Assembly (NCBI GenBank): GCA_950295325.1
Contig: OX485809.1
Coordinates: forward strand, 19,484,144-19,548,143
Direction of reading: 5' to 3'
Length of the DNA: 64,000 nt
Origin: Polytrichum commune
Lineage: Eukaryota > Streptophyta > Polytrichopsida > Polytrichales > Polytrichaceae
Under the pieces are notes generated by a model that did not search any database, had not been told where the DNA came from, and saw nothing but the letters and a program-made list of their open reading frames with translations. Both the position numbers and the translations under genes were made by a program. Positions 11,412-24,600 of the stretch are shown here, piece after piece (the stretch's first letter is position 1; every line of letters starts with the position of its first letter).

Positions 11412-12880
11412 CTGAGAAAGTCTAGTTGTAGACAAATACACATACAGACAGGTGTTTCGACGAACAGTTACAGAGTTTTGATTTAAAAACGCAATGTTGA
11501 AGAATGTTTGCTCGTCTTCTACATATCGAAAACCAGCAGGCAACTAGGTCAACTACTTTAAGCCCATGATTGGAAACTGTAGGAGGGCAACATACATTCC
11601 TATAAGGTAGAATTACCATGACCCATGAAAATAAGGTGATTCGCATTGAAGATCTGGTCTGACAATCATGAGATAATTTTCCAAGATAGACAAGAAGGAT
11701 TCATGAAGAATGCAAGTTGTTTTATATTTTTCTGCCCTATACAAAAAATGCTACAATTTTTCAAAGTGGAAAGTTGTCCAACCTCCTACTTGTTCACTAG
11801 ATTCTTCCTACACCGAATAGGGTAATCTGCATTTCCATACAAAACATCGCCTTAATCGGTTACCTCATGAGTACATTAACACTTGACTCCCATTGGCTAC
11901 ACGAAGTGCACATGCATTGAAGTTGCCACCGAGCCATGATCCGTTTTAGAAATGGCACTTCACCATTATGACGGCGGTCTAGTGCACGGCTAGAGGGTGG
12001 TTAACGGGTTAAGGTATTTCTACCTTAAGCCAACATTGAACAATTCACAGCAATACACGTTGAATTTACAATTCAACTTAATTCAAAGGGCATGGACCTA
12101 TTCCTAAATAGAGTGAACCAACATGCTACTTGGAGGGGTGGAAGTTGAAGGTGAAATAGGGGGTCCCTCAAGGCAATGAGAGATGGCCACCCATATGGAA
12201 GGGTGACAAAACGCATGTGTGGCACTAAAGAGGAACTAAATTAAGGACTACACGAAGCCCCATGAAGGTTAAATGTGGATATTGTCCTGAAAAAAGCTGC
12301 ACGCTACCTCTTAGGGACAACAACATTCTTTAAGGCATCTAACATTGAGATCTTATCTAGCTTGAGGAAAGTTTTCCAATGGTGCAAAGAACGTGGCATA
12401 TGAAGACCGTCACAATCTATAAGGTGTTAGCTCAAAAAGTGAATACTTGGCCTCATTTTGGGGTATACGTTCCATTCTTTGACAGCAAGGTGGGGGCCAT
12501 GCGTGAAGGACCAAAGGTTAGTATGAATGAAGAATGAATGTTAGTATGAAGCTAAGGGGTGGTGTCTTGGAACTTCCTTCACTCTCGAGAGTAGTGTAGC
12601 TACTCAGATGGAGACATTTTGCCTCCTTTGCCACCAACATTGGTAAGGACATGCCCCACACTCCTAATTAAGGGTCTAAAGGCTACTGAATAGAAACGGC
12701 GCCTTGTGGAGTTAGGTGGGGATGTCCGTTAGACCGAAGGTGTGGTGACTCCCATCCCTACAACCCATTGGGCAAGGGATGCAGGGTGCTTTGAGTGGGG
12801 CGTATGCCATGCATTCCACACTTTGGTTTTGATGAGATTTAAACTAATACTTGCGTGGCCATCAATTGTGCAATGTAAAT
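11412..12880. other. Intergenic, nothing recognised
   Basis: No ORF resembles a known family and no inverted-repeat element could be delimited. It may include the downstream half of the neighbouring Harbinger element. Confidence 0.4.
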
Positions 12881-12889
12881 GATATCAAG

Positions 12890-14080
12890 ACCTCATGAAG
12901 TCCCACTAGGCGGCTGCCATTGGTAAACAACGGGTTGTGTACAAGCTAAGTGTGGGTTTGGGTTGTGACACTCACAATTCTCTAGTCCTTTGATATTTAG
13001 CCAAGTAAATTGCTGAATTATTGTTGAGATGTTAGAGTGGGGGGATCTATTGATGGAACATACATTATTGGACATATCCATTGATTTCCATAAACATAGT
13101 TGCCATAAATTGTGGATTTACCATTCTAACCTTACTGTCAACATCAAGCTAGATAACAGGGCAATTGGATGTGGTGTAGTCTGCCATTTTGTTCCTCCCC
13201 ATCATCATGTTGCACCATATGTGCAACAATTTCATTTTGTTTCAAATCTAATGGATTCATGTCATTACAATCATCATGTTGCAGCACATTATGCAAGAGG
13301 CAACACCATCCAACCATATCCAGAAGGTGCTTCACACAAAATGTCATTCCATTATGTAATTCGCGTAACCCTGCAAATTATGCCCATGACCATATTATAA
13401 ACCCTCTTGCAATGCTCGAGGATACAATTCACATATAAGAGGTGAGTATTGTTTCAAGAACCATGATAGCCAACACACATGACAGGGAATTTTTTTTTGT
13501 GACTAACAGCTGCATGTACAGCCATTGTAAAACTCTTTCTTTTGAAACAACTCTTTCTTAATCTGCACGGTGAAGTTTTGGTTTCGAGATAGCTATTTGC
13601 TTGCCATCCATGGCCCCATGAACTGAGGGCGAATCACAAAAATTCATGGAGTCCATCCATAATCCTTATTGATTCATCTTCTCTCAGCCAAAAACTTGTT
13701 GGTTGGAGAAGACATCGCATCCACACAAAAATTATGTAGGACCTCGCATACAATATAGTTTCCAATTGCAAACAATTCCACTGCAATGGAGATTTTGAAT
13801 ACCATTTGTGAGCTCATAGAGAGCACATGCCACTCTGACTTTGGTAGGAATGGCCAGTCAATAGTTCATGTTCTTCATTTCAATAAATAGCTTCAATTTT
13901 TCTGTCATGCTGAACATTACTGCTCTTATAACCCTAAAGTCCCCAATCCAGTGGTTATCATCACCAATTTGTTGGACCACATTGCGGGTCTTTCTGTCTC
14001 CCAATTACCTAGGTCTACACTTTCTAGAAACCATACATCCCAGACATTTAAAAACTATGAAGCAACACAACATTATGTAG
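12890..14080 (-). pseudogene. PIF/Harbinger transposase, decayed
   Basis: Translation of the minus strand in several frames recovers Harbinger (DDE_4) landmarks in order. The first is an N-terminal FRVIRAVMFSMTEKLKLFIE region near 13.85-13.95 kb. Next comes CALYELTNG, then SPSVHGAMDGKQIAI around 13.6 kb, which holds the first catalytic Asp. A C-terminal CCLLHNVLQ motif lies near 13.28 kb. In-frame stops (for example after KLHRAD) and frame changes show that it is dead. Its terminal repeats were not located. Confidence 0.7.
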
Positions 14081-15228
14081 GCACTGAAAGATTTGAGGCA
14101 TGTAGATTGTCCAAACACATCTGGTTTGCTCATCATCTTTATGGATTTTATACAAGCCAAGGTTTTTAAGACAGGGCAATGCTTCTTCATCATCTTGCTT
14201 CTGGGGCTGACGTAGAGGCATAATCTTGGCAATTTGTTCTACCAGAGTAATCTTTGAAGAAGTCATGATTTCCTCACATTCCTTCACTGTCCAGCCAATG
14301 GAGGTGTGATGAAGTAGATAGATAAATATTGTGCTGATACCTGCTGAGGTATTTGAACAAGTCTGGTGTATTGACAATAATCCATAAGGTAGGTGAATCG
14401 TGAATGGTTCCTTTCTCAGACTAGCCCACTTTGCCTAGGATATTAGTACAATATTAGCAAATCTAGTTGAGGCTGTAGCCGATTTTCGAAGCTATTATTC
14501 AATATCAAAAGTGAACATTCTTGTCCTAATCAAACGATCATATAGGTATCCCCAATTGTGTTGACTATTAAATTTAATCATATTTTGAGCACACAGTCCA
14601 GTCTCTTATAAAAACATGTCTCTATGATATCCGTCCTTGGAGCCACACCAAACTACATACCACTCAGATATTGGGTGTCTGAATTGCCAGGTAACCGAAA
14701 TAGGTACATATACCTTATGGAATGTTCTCACTTTAGATATATCCCTGTTTGAACAATAAGGTGAAAATACCATGTAAATATTGCATACATAGCTTTTGGT
14801 CATACAGTATTTAACAAGCCAATAAATAGGTATCCATCCACGTAGCACTAAGTGTGAATTAACCTTCACATCCAATGAAATAGTAGCCAAATTAGGCCCG
14901 CTTCCCTTGGTCTCCAAACTTTCATCCATGAAATGTTTTGGAAAATCCCTCACAAGATTTGCTTGAAAAACCAAGCCCTCAAAGATTGACAAATTTCTCA
15001 TTAGGGGTTGAGAAACATAAATTGGTAATTTACAGTACGGAGTCAGTTTGGCATGCCATCTCCACTTTGTACTGCAGAAGAGCAGCTGAAGAGAGCGTTA
15101 GTGGATTTCAGGAACCCAATTGATGTAGAAATCGCCTCCCAGACTCTAAATAGGTGCCAACAGAGTAAAGGAATGCGATCAAAACGTGAGACATAAGTGT
15201 TTGAAATCTGTGAAAAATCATGTGGGAG
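14081..15228. other. Intergenic and GATA-gene 3' flank
   Basis: No convincing coding sequence is visible. A 131-codon minus-strand ORF at 14606-15001 has no family resemblance. The part next to 15228 should contain the 3' untranslated region of the GATA gene. Confidence 0.4.
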
Positions 15229-18087
15229 TTATCCAGCTGCAGAAACAGCCGCACCACCCACAGCTGCCATGCTCGCCATATTCTTCTTTTCCTCAATCCC
15301 TCCCTGTTGCTCCCCCATCTGTGCGTCCTGCAAATAAGCATTCCAAGTCAGTTCAACCCCAACAACCTTAAGGACAGATAATAAACATAGCTTCCAAACC
15401 AATTACTGCCAAGGATAAACCCACCTTCACACTCATTGCAAAAGATACTTGACTTCCATGAACTTAGATTCACACTCAATTGCCTTGCTTCAACTTAATC
15501 AACACTTTCTGATGCATAAACATGTCCTAAGCAAGGAATTGTACTAGGTACTCTTGTAAACCCTAGCTATTTCTTTGTCTACAAAAAAATGCACATCTCA
15601 AATGTTGGGAGAAGCTCACCACTACTTCTGCAGCATTCTCTACATTATGCTGCAAGTCCACTATCTGCTGTTGTTGCTGCAGGACGATCTGTGCCCTCCA
15701 CAAAATCAGAACATGCATCCCTCCAGTCAGTATTATCGACACCACAGTTTGAAATTGGTAATAATGTTCGTATTACATACTTCCCTTGCTGTAATTTGAT
15801 ACAAAACACACACAAATAACATCCCTATTTTAAGTTCAGCCCACCTAGAGAGATATTTCAACAATATAATCTTGCCAAATCTGAGCTGCTTCGTGCACTT
15901 TAGAAGGTGAAGAAGAACTAACAACAAAATCATGCATATAAATAGGTGGACCATAGCTATGTATAACTTACTTGCTGTTGTTGCAGTATGTGCGGCTGCT
16001 GCCCTCCTGCAATTGGAATGTTCTTCGACAAATCTCTTAAAACACCCTGATTAACAACAATTCTGTCAGCCTACTCACACAATCAAGACTGAACTTACGT
16101 TATACTCCTGATCTCAATATTCACAATGTAGAACATTCTGATCTCAATCTAATTGCTGTGAGGACCCTCACTCTAATGCTTTTCACACTACGATTCACTG
16201 TGTCTTACTCACCTTGTTAGCCCACATCAACCCACATGCATTGCAGAGTGTTCTTGGTCCAGCAGGACCCCGCCTCATCATGGGAGTGGACCGCTCTCCA
16301 ATTCCACAGTGTACGCACCTGCCAACCAATATGAAGTCTCAAAACTACTTTCTTGACCTTCATATTCAGAAAAGACAAGTGACATCAATTTGTTTGGAAA
16401 TGACTTCGCCTAAATCATGTATTTCCTATGACACATAGTAAAACAGCCCATAGATCACATACATTACTTCTGGCTGTACACCTCCTGAACCCAGAGGTTG
16501 ACCAGGTTGACTACCATCCCAATTGTTCATAGCAGCACCCTCCTCTGCAGTAGACCTTGACGATGCAAATTGGCCTTTCTTCCGCTGCATCCTGGAGACA
16601 TTCCCGCATATAAAAATATATCAGTAAAAGAAAGCCTATAGAATAACACTCCTTTCGACCTCAAATTTACTTAGTTATCGGTTACTGTCTCTGAAAAACA
16701 GAACCAGGAACACCTGCTTTATGAAAAATGATGTCTTTGAAAACTAACCCGCAAACACTCTGATATACCTTTGAGCAACTTCTTTCCGGACAGTGTAACG
16801 AATTTTCTTATCATAGCACCGCTCTTTACGCTTCTCACGGAACCTTGTCAGAGATGCGAGTCTTTGAGGCATATTCATCCTTGCAGGCAGCTCGGATACG
16901 CCCTGCACCACTCAAAGCAGGATGGAAACCCTAAGAATTTAATATGATGCTCTCCATTGCAACTACCCACTAGTCAACTGTGTCTATTTATGCATCTATT
17001 TATGTGTCTTGCAGATGTAGAAAAACTAGGCCACAAAAGTTTAACATCATCATCACATTCATATATAAAACCATCACAAGGAGGCACACCTTATGATGAT
17101 TATGGCTGGAAGCATTAACACCACTCATGCCTGCGGGAATTTCACGACCACCCAACAAAAGCAACACAGCTTGAACCTGCCAACCAAATTCCAAAGCACT
17201 GTCACAATAGAAACTAACATTTTGAAACCACTGCACACCACACCCAAGGACCACTGCTTCTGATTGCCCACGTGAAATTACATGAATATCATCACATCAT
17301 TTAAACAATTCACATGCACCATCTCAATATATATGTTTTGACATTATTAGTCAATGAAAAAACACCACCTCTCTCCACATGGAAATCACACAACCACCAC
17401 TCCTCAGTCACTACTAGTGCACATCAGATGAAAAATAATGGTCACACCCATTCCTGGTCATCGGACTGGAATTCACAAGAGTCGATTCAAATCCAAGTAA
17501 TCAGAAAACAACTGGGCACCATGTTGGCTACCACGAAGTAAACTTGGGCCCCTCACCTTCTAAGTTAATTGGGAACAAGAGGACGGGAGAAACAAGACTG
17601 CTGGACTAAGCAAGCCGGACAAGAACAGGGACATAATTCAGTAGTTTACCTTTTCAGGGGGCACCGTATCAAACACATAAACTTCACCTTGGTAAGATAA
17701 AGTCAGCTGTGTGGATCCCTGGTTACGAACAGCCAGGGCGGTAGGAGCGTCACCCTGATTGGCTCCACCGTCGGAATGCATGTCAGCCTCATCCAATCCT
17801 TCCTCGTCGCCTGGATCATCGTCGTGCTCTTCCAGTCCCACGCCGTTCTCCTCGCTGTGATGCATTCCGTGGTCATGCCCATGGTGACCGGGCATATGTT
17901 CCCCGTCTACATGGGCATTCTCATGTTGATCGGCCTGGGCCTGGCTGTCTGCCTCGCCATGCCCATGCATATGCAACTCGTGCATCCCATGCTCTGCGTG
18001 CCCTAACCCATGACCCAGGTTGCGTGACTCGATGTTGTGGTGTATTTGGAGACCTTGTGCATGTGCGAGGTGATCTGTCTCTGACAT
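15229..18087 (-). CDS. ZML: TIFY-CCT-GATA transcription factor (ZIM/ZML class)
   Basis: This is a nuclear DNA-binding regulator of the plant-specific GATA/TIFY family. Coding exons on the minus strand are 18087-17650, 17176-17090, 16902-16769, 16591-16463, 16318-16213, 16046-15972, 15676-15620 and 15327-15229, all with GT..AG borders and consistent phase (about 374 aa). The exon at 15676 could instead start at 15688, adding four residues. The N-terminus (to about residue 125) is His- and acid-rich. The TIFY motif is TLSYQG (129-134) and continues across intron 1 to [10 protein letters not shown]. The CCT domain is about 189-231 ([20 protein letters not shown]). The GATA finger is C264-X2-C267-X20-C288-X2-C291, the 20-residue loop of plant class C, followed by GLMWANK. 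The C-terminus is Gln-rich, then Ala-rich. Arabidopsis ZML proteins act in light responses; that role is not shown here. No frame damage is visible. Confidence 0.9.
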
Positions 18088-19850
18088 CACTCTCGCATTT
18101 CCTTCCTCCTTCGCTTACTTCCGTTTACAACCTTGCAGATCCTCGTTCCTTCTACCCTCCTCTTTACCAACCCAAACTCGTTAAACACTTCATGTGCTGC
18201 ACAGCTTGCGCTGGAATGGCCTCATCACAACCATCACATACAACCGCCTCCTGGCGTACATTCTCATCATTGAAATTGCAGCAATCCAGTCCAACAGTCC
18301 GTTATAGAGCAACACCTCAACTTAGAAAGTCCAGCCAATCCACATGTTATTAAGCCCCGAGTGTTTGAAATGCTCAATTTAGACTGTTCACATGGTCATT
18401 GACTCTGCATCCACACCATATCAACTTCATCAGTCAAGTGATTACTATACACAAGCAAGCGCATGTAACCATACGATATCAAGGACTTGCGGGAATAGTT
18501 GCATTGTCCATGAATCTCAAACAATCATAAAAGCACAACCAAGGACATTGTCTCTCTCCAATTCAAGGCTATTGTAAGAGTACAGGGTGTTACGATCGTC
18601 GAGGGCATTGTGACTGTAAAAGGAAGCAAGGGTGAGAAGGGAGTAAAAGCATGCTCAGGGGCACAACCCCACACACGAGTATAATGCAAACGAGACTTCA
18701 AAATTTGCAAGGAGTTTCTCAAGGAGGTACTTGCACTTCTAAATGTTTCCCTGTATACAGTTCACTGCACCAATATCCGATACAACTGCGAGAGTCGGAA
18801 CTTTTAAATGGAAGCTGCAGGTCGCGTCCCCTTTGCACAGACAACTACAAAAAGAGAGAAATTGCACCTTCAAACCCTTATGAGTAGGGCGGCCCAATAC
18901 AGAGGCATGCTTGCCACGACTACCGAGCAGAGTCCCAAGAGAAGGAACTACAACTACAATTCGACGAACAAAGCTGAACAAAGAAATACCCACCCCAAAC
19001 CTAAACTGCAGCAGCTGAGAGGGAAATTACATTGCTTTGACTAATTAACCCCTGCGGGGAAACAAGGTGCCCTACCTACCAAAGACCTAACTGAAGAAAT
19101 AAACTAAAATAAATAATCACTCCCACACTCACACTCCTCAGCGAGACAATCTTAACCCAAAGACGATTCCCACCACATAGGACGCTCATTGTCCCTTCAT
19201 CTACTGCAACCTTGGCACAACACCCACCTCCTTCTCCACCGATCATCCACTTATTCCCACAACCCAATAAATTCCTCTCCTCCAAATGCATTCCTACCCA
19301 AACCCTAGCGCCCAAACTGCAACAGAGCGCCTAAAAACTCCAAACCCACCAAAACCAGAACAAAACAAAAATCTGAAACAACAAATCAGACTAAAAGAAC
19401 CCCCAAAAAATCCAAACCACTCGCCAACTCAATAAACCTTACAAACCCAGAAAAAGTCCAAATCCACACCCCCAAATGCAAAGTCGCCACCGCTGAGCGC
19501 GTGAAGGTAGGCTGGCAGGGAGAGAGACGGACCTGAGGGAGTGATTATCGCAACAACATGATGGTAGAGGGTTCAGTTGCGGAAGGAGAGAAGTTGTCAG
19601 TGAAGGGTTGAGAATGCGGGCGAAAGAGCAGAAATGGCGGGAGGAGAGATGGAAGGTAGCAATGCGGTCGGAGAGCGGGTGGCGATGGCGATGGCGATTA
19701 GCTGATGGTGATGGCGATGCGAGAGAGAGAGAGAGAGAGAGAGACTTGACAAAACACATGGAACTCACCTCTACTTTTCGTTGTGCTTGGGGTGGGTGCT
19801 TGCAAAAGCAAGGGAGGGAGCAATAGGTATGCATGTAATATATTATATAA
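18088..19850 (-). promoter_or_regulatory. GATA-gene 5' region (leader, possible 5' intron, promoter)
   Basis: Upstream of the start codon there is no other gene. The sequence shifts from ordinary AT-rich DNA to a GC-rich, purine/pyrimidine-skewed block at 19.45-19.75 kb that looks like a plant 5' leader, with a (GA)n run at its far side. A long leader with an intron is plausible but its splice sites cannot be chosen confidently. Confidence 0.4.
19719..19743. repeat. (GA)n microsatellite at the GATA-gene 5' end
   Basis: About eleven or twelve GA units. It marks the left border of a segment that recurs at 29.87-30.09 kb. Confidence 0.9.
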
Positions 19851-19915
19851 TATTGTATTATATTCTCTTTCTCCTCCTTTTATGAAAGCATGATTTCCTT
19901 CATCGTCAATTTTCT
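19722..19915. repeat. Dispersed duplicated segment, copy 1
   Basis: The (GA)n run is followed by sequence sharing TTGACAAAA, GAACTCACCTC and CTTGGGGTGGGTGCT, then a tail ATGAAAGCAT..TTCCTTCATCG. It matches 29870-30090 with scattered differences. Each copy lies just upstream of a gene (the GATA gene here, GSTL at the other site). Confidence 0.65.
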
Positions 19916-21059
19916 CAAAGTCTAATAAGTCTACGGGGAAGTAAGGCCAATGGGAAATGATGGGGATCTATGTTCATGGTCATTGATATTGTGAGGGTGG
20001 GAGCTAAGTGTGGGGATTTTGTTTTTCAACAACTGTCATGCATGGGGGGTGTGGTAAAAAAAGATATGTTTCTTTCGTGTTTGTTGTTTGTTTGTTTGTT
20101 CTAATTGAACTTTTTGTATATTAGTTTGGGGAACTCCGACCCAAATTTAGGTGTTAATTTGGCCTACATTAATAATGATCATGCTCTACAGAGTAATCAA
20201 CATTTTTTTTTCCTTCTCCTTTGGTAAGTGTTGTGAAACATCACCCTAGACAATGAAAAGAAAAGAAGGTAATAGATCTTACCCCTAACCACGTTTTTGC
20301 AAAGTGGTGATACACTTTTATCCCTAAAAAAGATTAAATGGAGAAATCGTCACTTATGCAATTCTTTGCAAAGTGATAATACATTTTTCAATCCGTGAGA
20401 ATTAAAAGGGGTCATCATTAATTCGTTCATTAAGGGTAAATTGTGCAGTCCAATTTGCTTGTGTACATATGGAAGTGGATTCCATGCCTAATCCACATTT
20501 GGAATTATGGTTGGTATGGGCTTAAAATAGTGGGGAAGCCGAATGCCTTAAAAAGCATGCGCATGAGCTACAATATTGGTGAGTTACTTTGGAGCTATCT
20601 CTAGCTCGTTGGGAGTAATGGAGCAATCAATTGTGACTTGCGCAAATTGCATTGGTTATCCTAATTAGTGTTTGTGGTACTAATTCCCAAAACATGCACT
20701 AGTTTGCCAAGTCTCAAACCAACACTAGTCATTTCTATCAGTGTGGGTGGAAAATTAGTGTGGGCCACACGAATTGTCTAGTCAAGGTGGAATTAATGTG
20801 GGTCCAAGACCCCAAGTCTTCCCCCAAGTCTTCATGAAGACTTCCAACCGATACATTGAATATTAATTACATGACAAAAATACCACAAAATATAATAATC
20901 ACCCACACTAGTTTTTTAGAAAACAATTACTATGGCCCACTCCAACTTTCTACTATAAATTTAGCATGGGTTGAAAATCAATGTGGCCCACGGTAATCCT
21001 TGTTATGAAAATCAGCATGGGCTCAAGAAGATTATTGTGGCCCACAGTACTAGGTGTAT

Positions 21060-21260
21060 TTAGTGTAGCAAGGGCTACAAATTTAGTGAGTGATACTAAA
21101 TTCATATACACGTGCTCATTTACCATGCATTTAAGAAAACGAGTGTGTGATGTAAGACGTTTGTAGAGCGATTAAAAATATATATGCTTGTCAGTGATTA
21201 GTGCCAAGATGAATAGTGTCGGGATGAACAATACTTCATGAATGTTTTGGTAGCACTTGT
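21060..21260. repeat. Dispersed repeat, copy 1 (partner at 44.53-44.73 kb)
   Basis: GTGCTCATTTACCAT, TTGTAGAG, GATGAATAGTG and TCGGGATGAACAAT occur in the same order and strand as at 44530-44730, with indels. It is probably part of an unidentified transposon family. Confidence 0.6.
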
Positions 21261-22301
21261 AAACTAAGGATCCAAGTATGTACAACTCTCCAAAATATAT
21301 ATATATACATATATATCAATTTGAAATGGATCTTAATAATGTCATGCTACCTCCCACTACTTATAATGTTTGCCCCAAGAGGTGAGCTTATTTTTAACCT
21401 TTAAAAAAATTCGTCATCCATTTCCACGTTTGCCTATGGGCTAGATTGGCCCAAGTGACCGTATGTAGAAGTCAATGGCAACCCACACTTTGGGGGATGT
21501 GCACCCTCATACCACCAAAACAAAACAAAACAAAAAAATGTGTTCTTAAAGTTGTGGTATTCTTCAATCACGATGTGAACTCAACAAAGACCACAAAAGG
21601 GGTGAAATGCGGGTCATGTAATTTTACATATTGATCATTTATAGTCCCGGATAATGTGAATCGCATGATCGATTGAACAACCTTATAATATGATAATTGT
21701 GAGATTTAAAAAGCCTACAAAACCACATCATAAAGGCAAAATCCTCATTGTTGACCGCATGCATGTAGGTTACCTTGCAACGATATGCACTTGAGTAATG
21801 TTTAATCATTGCAACAACAACATAACATTAGTCAACTCTCGTTTTGTGGACCCTCGTAATATAAGAGTCGGATGTTCGAAAAGTTGTGCATTGAGACTCA
21901 TATTCAAACCGAGCTCCCAACATCCCACCGTTATGTTCGGAGGACATACGTCGTTGAATAATGTTACAAGGGTGGTGGAGGGTTAAGTTGAGTTGGCAAG
22001 CAAAGAAAGCTGGTTTTCTTAAAACTTACCAAAGCTTGAACTTCCTCCTCTCATAGGCCAAACCTTTTTAATTTTTCTTCACTGCAATGCAAGGGTGGGA
22101 ATTTGCACAAGACTCTTTCAATTTCTTTTGCATCTTCCTATTTAGCAACAAAACAACAGCTTGCAAGTTGCTCAATACCAAAATGATAGCATAATAGAGT
22201 TGCTTGCAAGTATGACTAAATAGATGTGATGTACAATATAGACAAGTTGTGTTTCGGAATAATTGCTTTGCAAGAATGTGCGCCTTATTTAGGGTGTCCA
22301 C

Positions 22302-22302
<1 letters not shown>

Positions 22303-22341
<39 letters not shown>
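22303..22341. repeat. (AG)n microsatellite
   Basis: About nineteen uninterrupted AG units. Confidence 0.95.
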
Positions 22342-22344
<3 letters not shown>

Positions 22345-23118
22345 TGTGGGTGGGGGTGAGGGAAGGTGGTTTCACCTTGATCATAGTTGCATACTCATAT
22401 AGACCCGAGATAGGTTTACGGAGCAAGCCTATGGGACAAGTGCTATTGCCTCTTGTTTGAGGTGGTCCCTGTTAGTAACCAATGTTTGGAGGCACCAAGG
22501 GACCATTTGGGGGAGATATAGTTTTGGTTTGTTCTTTAACGATGTATCTCAAGGGTGGTTGTTATGAGGACTTTGGCGCAAACTTGTGTTGGATTTAATT
22601 CTCAAGGCTAACACCAGGGATTGTCGATCCCTTTATTTGAGCTAAATGAGTCGGTTTAAGCATCATGTTGTAGGATTCATTTTGGGGATTTCATTGTTTG
22701 TATGTGGGGGTTTTGGTGCATGTTTAGGTGGGGAGTATTGGTGGTTGGTAGTTTTCCCATTATTGTTTGTTAAACATGAGTGAGGTGAGGTATTTCATGG
22801 CCATCAAGTGAATTTGTGCATGCATGTACGGGCATTAAATGCATGTAGCATATTTAGAAGAGGTTGGTGATACTATTTGCATGGATGCTTGTTGTAAAGA
22901 TAGTTAGTGTTATATACCATCTGATAGTTAGGTGTCCATGAATGGGCGGTATTTTAGCTTTTTCCTATGGGTCATATTGAAAACTCTTTTATTTTGCACT
23001 CCTTCCTATGTCTTTTGTCAAAGTCATCAATTGCCATTTGTTTTGGGTTGTAGTAGGATCATGGTCTTGGCAAAATGTGAATTCAATGAATTTAAGGCTT
23101 GCGTTTTGGGTGGTATGT

Positions 23119-23142
23119 TGTGTGTGTGTGTGTGTGTGTGTG
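23119..23142. repeat. (GT)n microsatellite
   Basis: About eleven GT units followed by a G-rich stretch. Confidence 0.9.
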
Positions 23143-23780
23143 GGTTTTGGAGGAGTTGGTGGTGGTTATAAGGATGTCAAGTTTGAGTATGGTGAGGAAT
23201 TGGCATGTTCTTGTGGTGCATAGGCATGGGTATAGTCATGTAAGGTTTGTGCTATATGGGGGGGCTTCCTATATGAGTGCATGCTTACATTAGGACTATG
23301 TCTTTTGTTGTGGAATCAGAGAGGAAGAGTTTGTGTATTTGCCATATTGTTTTGTTGTGCTAGGTTGTTTGAATGTTGTTGAGGGTGATGTTTATGCACA
23401 TGGATAGGAGGTGGAAACATGTGTCCGTTTCTTATAGTGTACAAAGGTTGTAGAGGTGGGAGGGGAATTGGGTGGGCCAAATGGTGTATTTTCTTTGATT
23501 GCCCATGTAATGTTCATATGTCCTCTTTATGTGTAGCTTTGTTATGGTTATGGAGTACATGTTTTTGGACATTGCATAATACTTTATATTTGTACCAAGT
23601 GATGCACAATTGTCTCAAATTTTTATTGGTCAGTATATGTTCTTGTTTGTTACTTTATGATGCAAAGCTTTTCTAGATATCTGTCTGAATGGGCTCTTAT
23701 ATGTGTCATCTCCTGTAGCATGTGCATTCATTCTTCATGTTCACATTTTCTTTGATAAGTTTTAAGTTTTAAGTTTCTAA

Positions 23781-24347
23781 GGGCTGCTTCACACTATGGC
23801 CGTCCAAGTGGAGAGGCCGTGGGATTGAATGGCCAAACTTTGTTGAGAGTCCAAAGAAATGGGCTGAAAATAGCCAATAAAATATAGGAATTGGAGCCTT
23901 TGGCCAAGCATAGTGTGAAGCCTCCAAAGGCCAAGCCCAAAGTCCAAACCTTTGCCCATGAACTCCCATGGCCTCTCCACTTGGACGGCCATAGTGTGAA
24001 GCCTCCAAAGGCCGAGCCCAAAGTCCAAACCCAAAGGAGCATCGCACTTTATTCCTTGCTTAAAATAACCCCTCCAATCTAATGGCCAAGATCTTGTCAA
24101 TGATCGATTCTTTAATGAAAAAAAACCGACGACCTCTCAACCATAGTTTGGGTTTCCCATTCCCGTCTGACCCAAACTTCCTTCGAGAGTCCGTCGCCTT
24201 CTTCAAAAAGTAATCATTTAAAATTGCGACGGCCTTTGGACTTTGACCACATTGTGAAGGGTCGAGAGGTTGAACTCTTGGTTTCTTGCAATTTGATTGG
24301 TGAACATCAACGGCCTCTCGACCTTCAGCCATAGTGTGAAGCGCCCC
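23781..24347. mobile_element. Harbinger-like MITE with internal repeated arms
   Basis: It starts GGGCTGCTTCACACTATGG and ends with the inverse-like CCATAGTGTGAAGCGCCCC, flanked by TAA at 23778-23780 and 24348-24350. Inside, a block of about 38 bp containing GTGTGAAGCCTCCAAAGGCC occurs twice. One of these copies belongs to an inverted copy of the left arm (GGCCTCTCCACTTGGACGG near 23.97 kb). The element therefore looks like a composite of a MITE arm inserted in a relative. Confidence 0.7.
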
Positions 24348-24495
24348 TAAAGTATGTGGGCCACATGTGCTCACTATTGTTCATTGACACCAATATCGTT
24401 AAGCCTTGTTGCTTCTCATAATCTTCACCACTTCATCTTCTTAAGTTAAGTGTGTGTATATTGAAATTAAACCATGTCCTTTTGATATTCCAATC

Positions 24496-24600
24496 CGCCC
24501 GATGAGGATGTGGCTAGGTGGGTTGTGCCTTTCAAGATCCATTGGGGACATGGATGACGGGGAATTCATCGTGCATGTGCCTCATGTAAAGCAAATCAAG
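24496..24600 (+). pseudogene. PP2C protein phosphatase exon fragment
   Basis: One frame encodes MRMWLGGLCLSRSIGDMDDG followed by EFIVHVPHVKQIK. This is closely like the conserved GGLCLSRSIGD..VGEFIVPVPYVKQ core of a plant PP2C subfamily. It ends exactly at a GT (24601), as a real exon would. No other PP2C exon is visible within several kb on either side. It therefore reads as an isolated exon, either a pseudogene relic or a piece captured by a transposon. The adjacent MITE ends at 24347. Confidence 0.7.

Larger units (their letters stand above)
19916..23780. other. Intergenic, no gene seen
   Basis: AT-rich DNA with short ORFs only. It holds an (AT)n tract near 21295-21317, an (AG)n tract at 22303-22341 and a (GT)n tract at 23119-23142. 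It also holds a dispersed repeat at 21060-21260. Confidence 0.4.
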
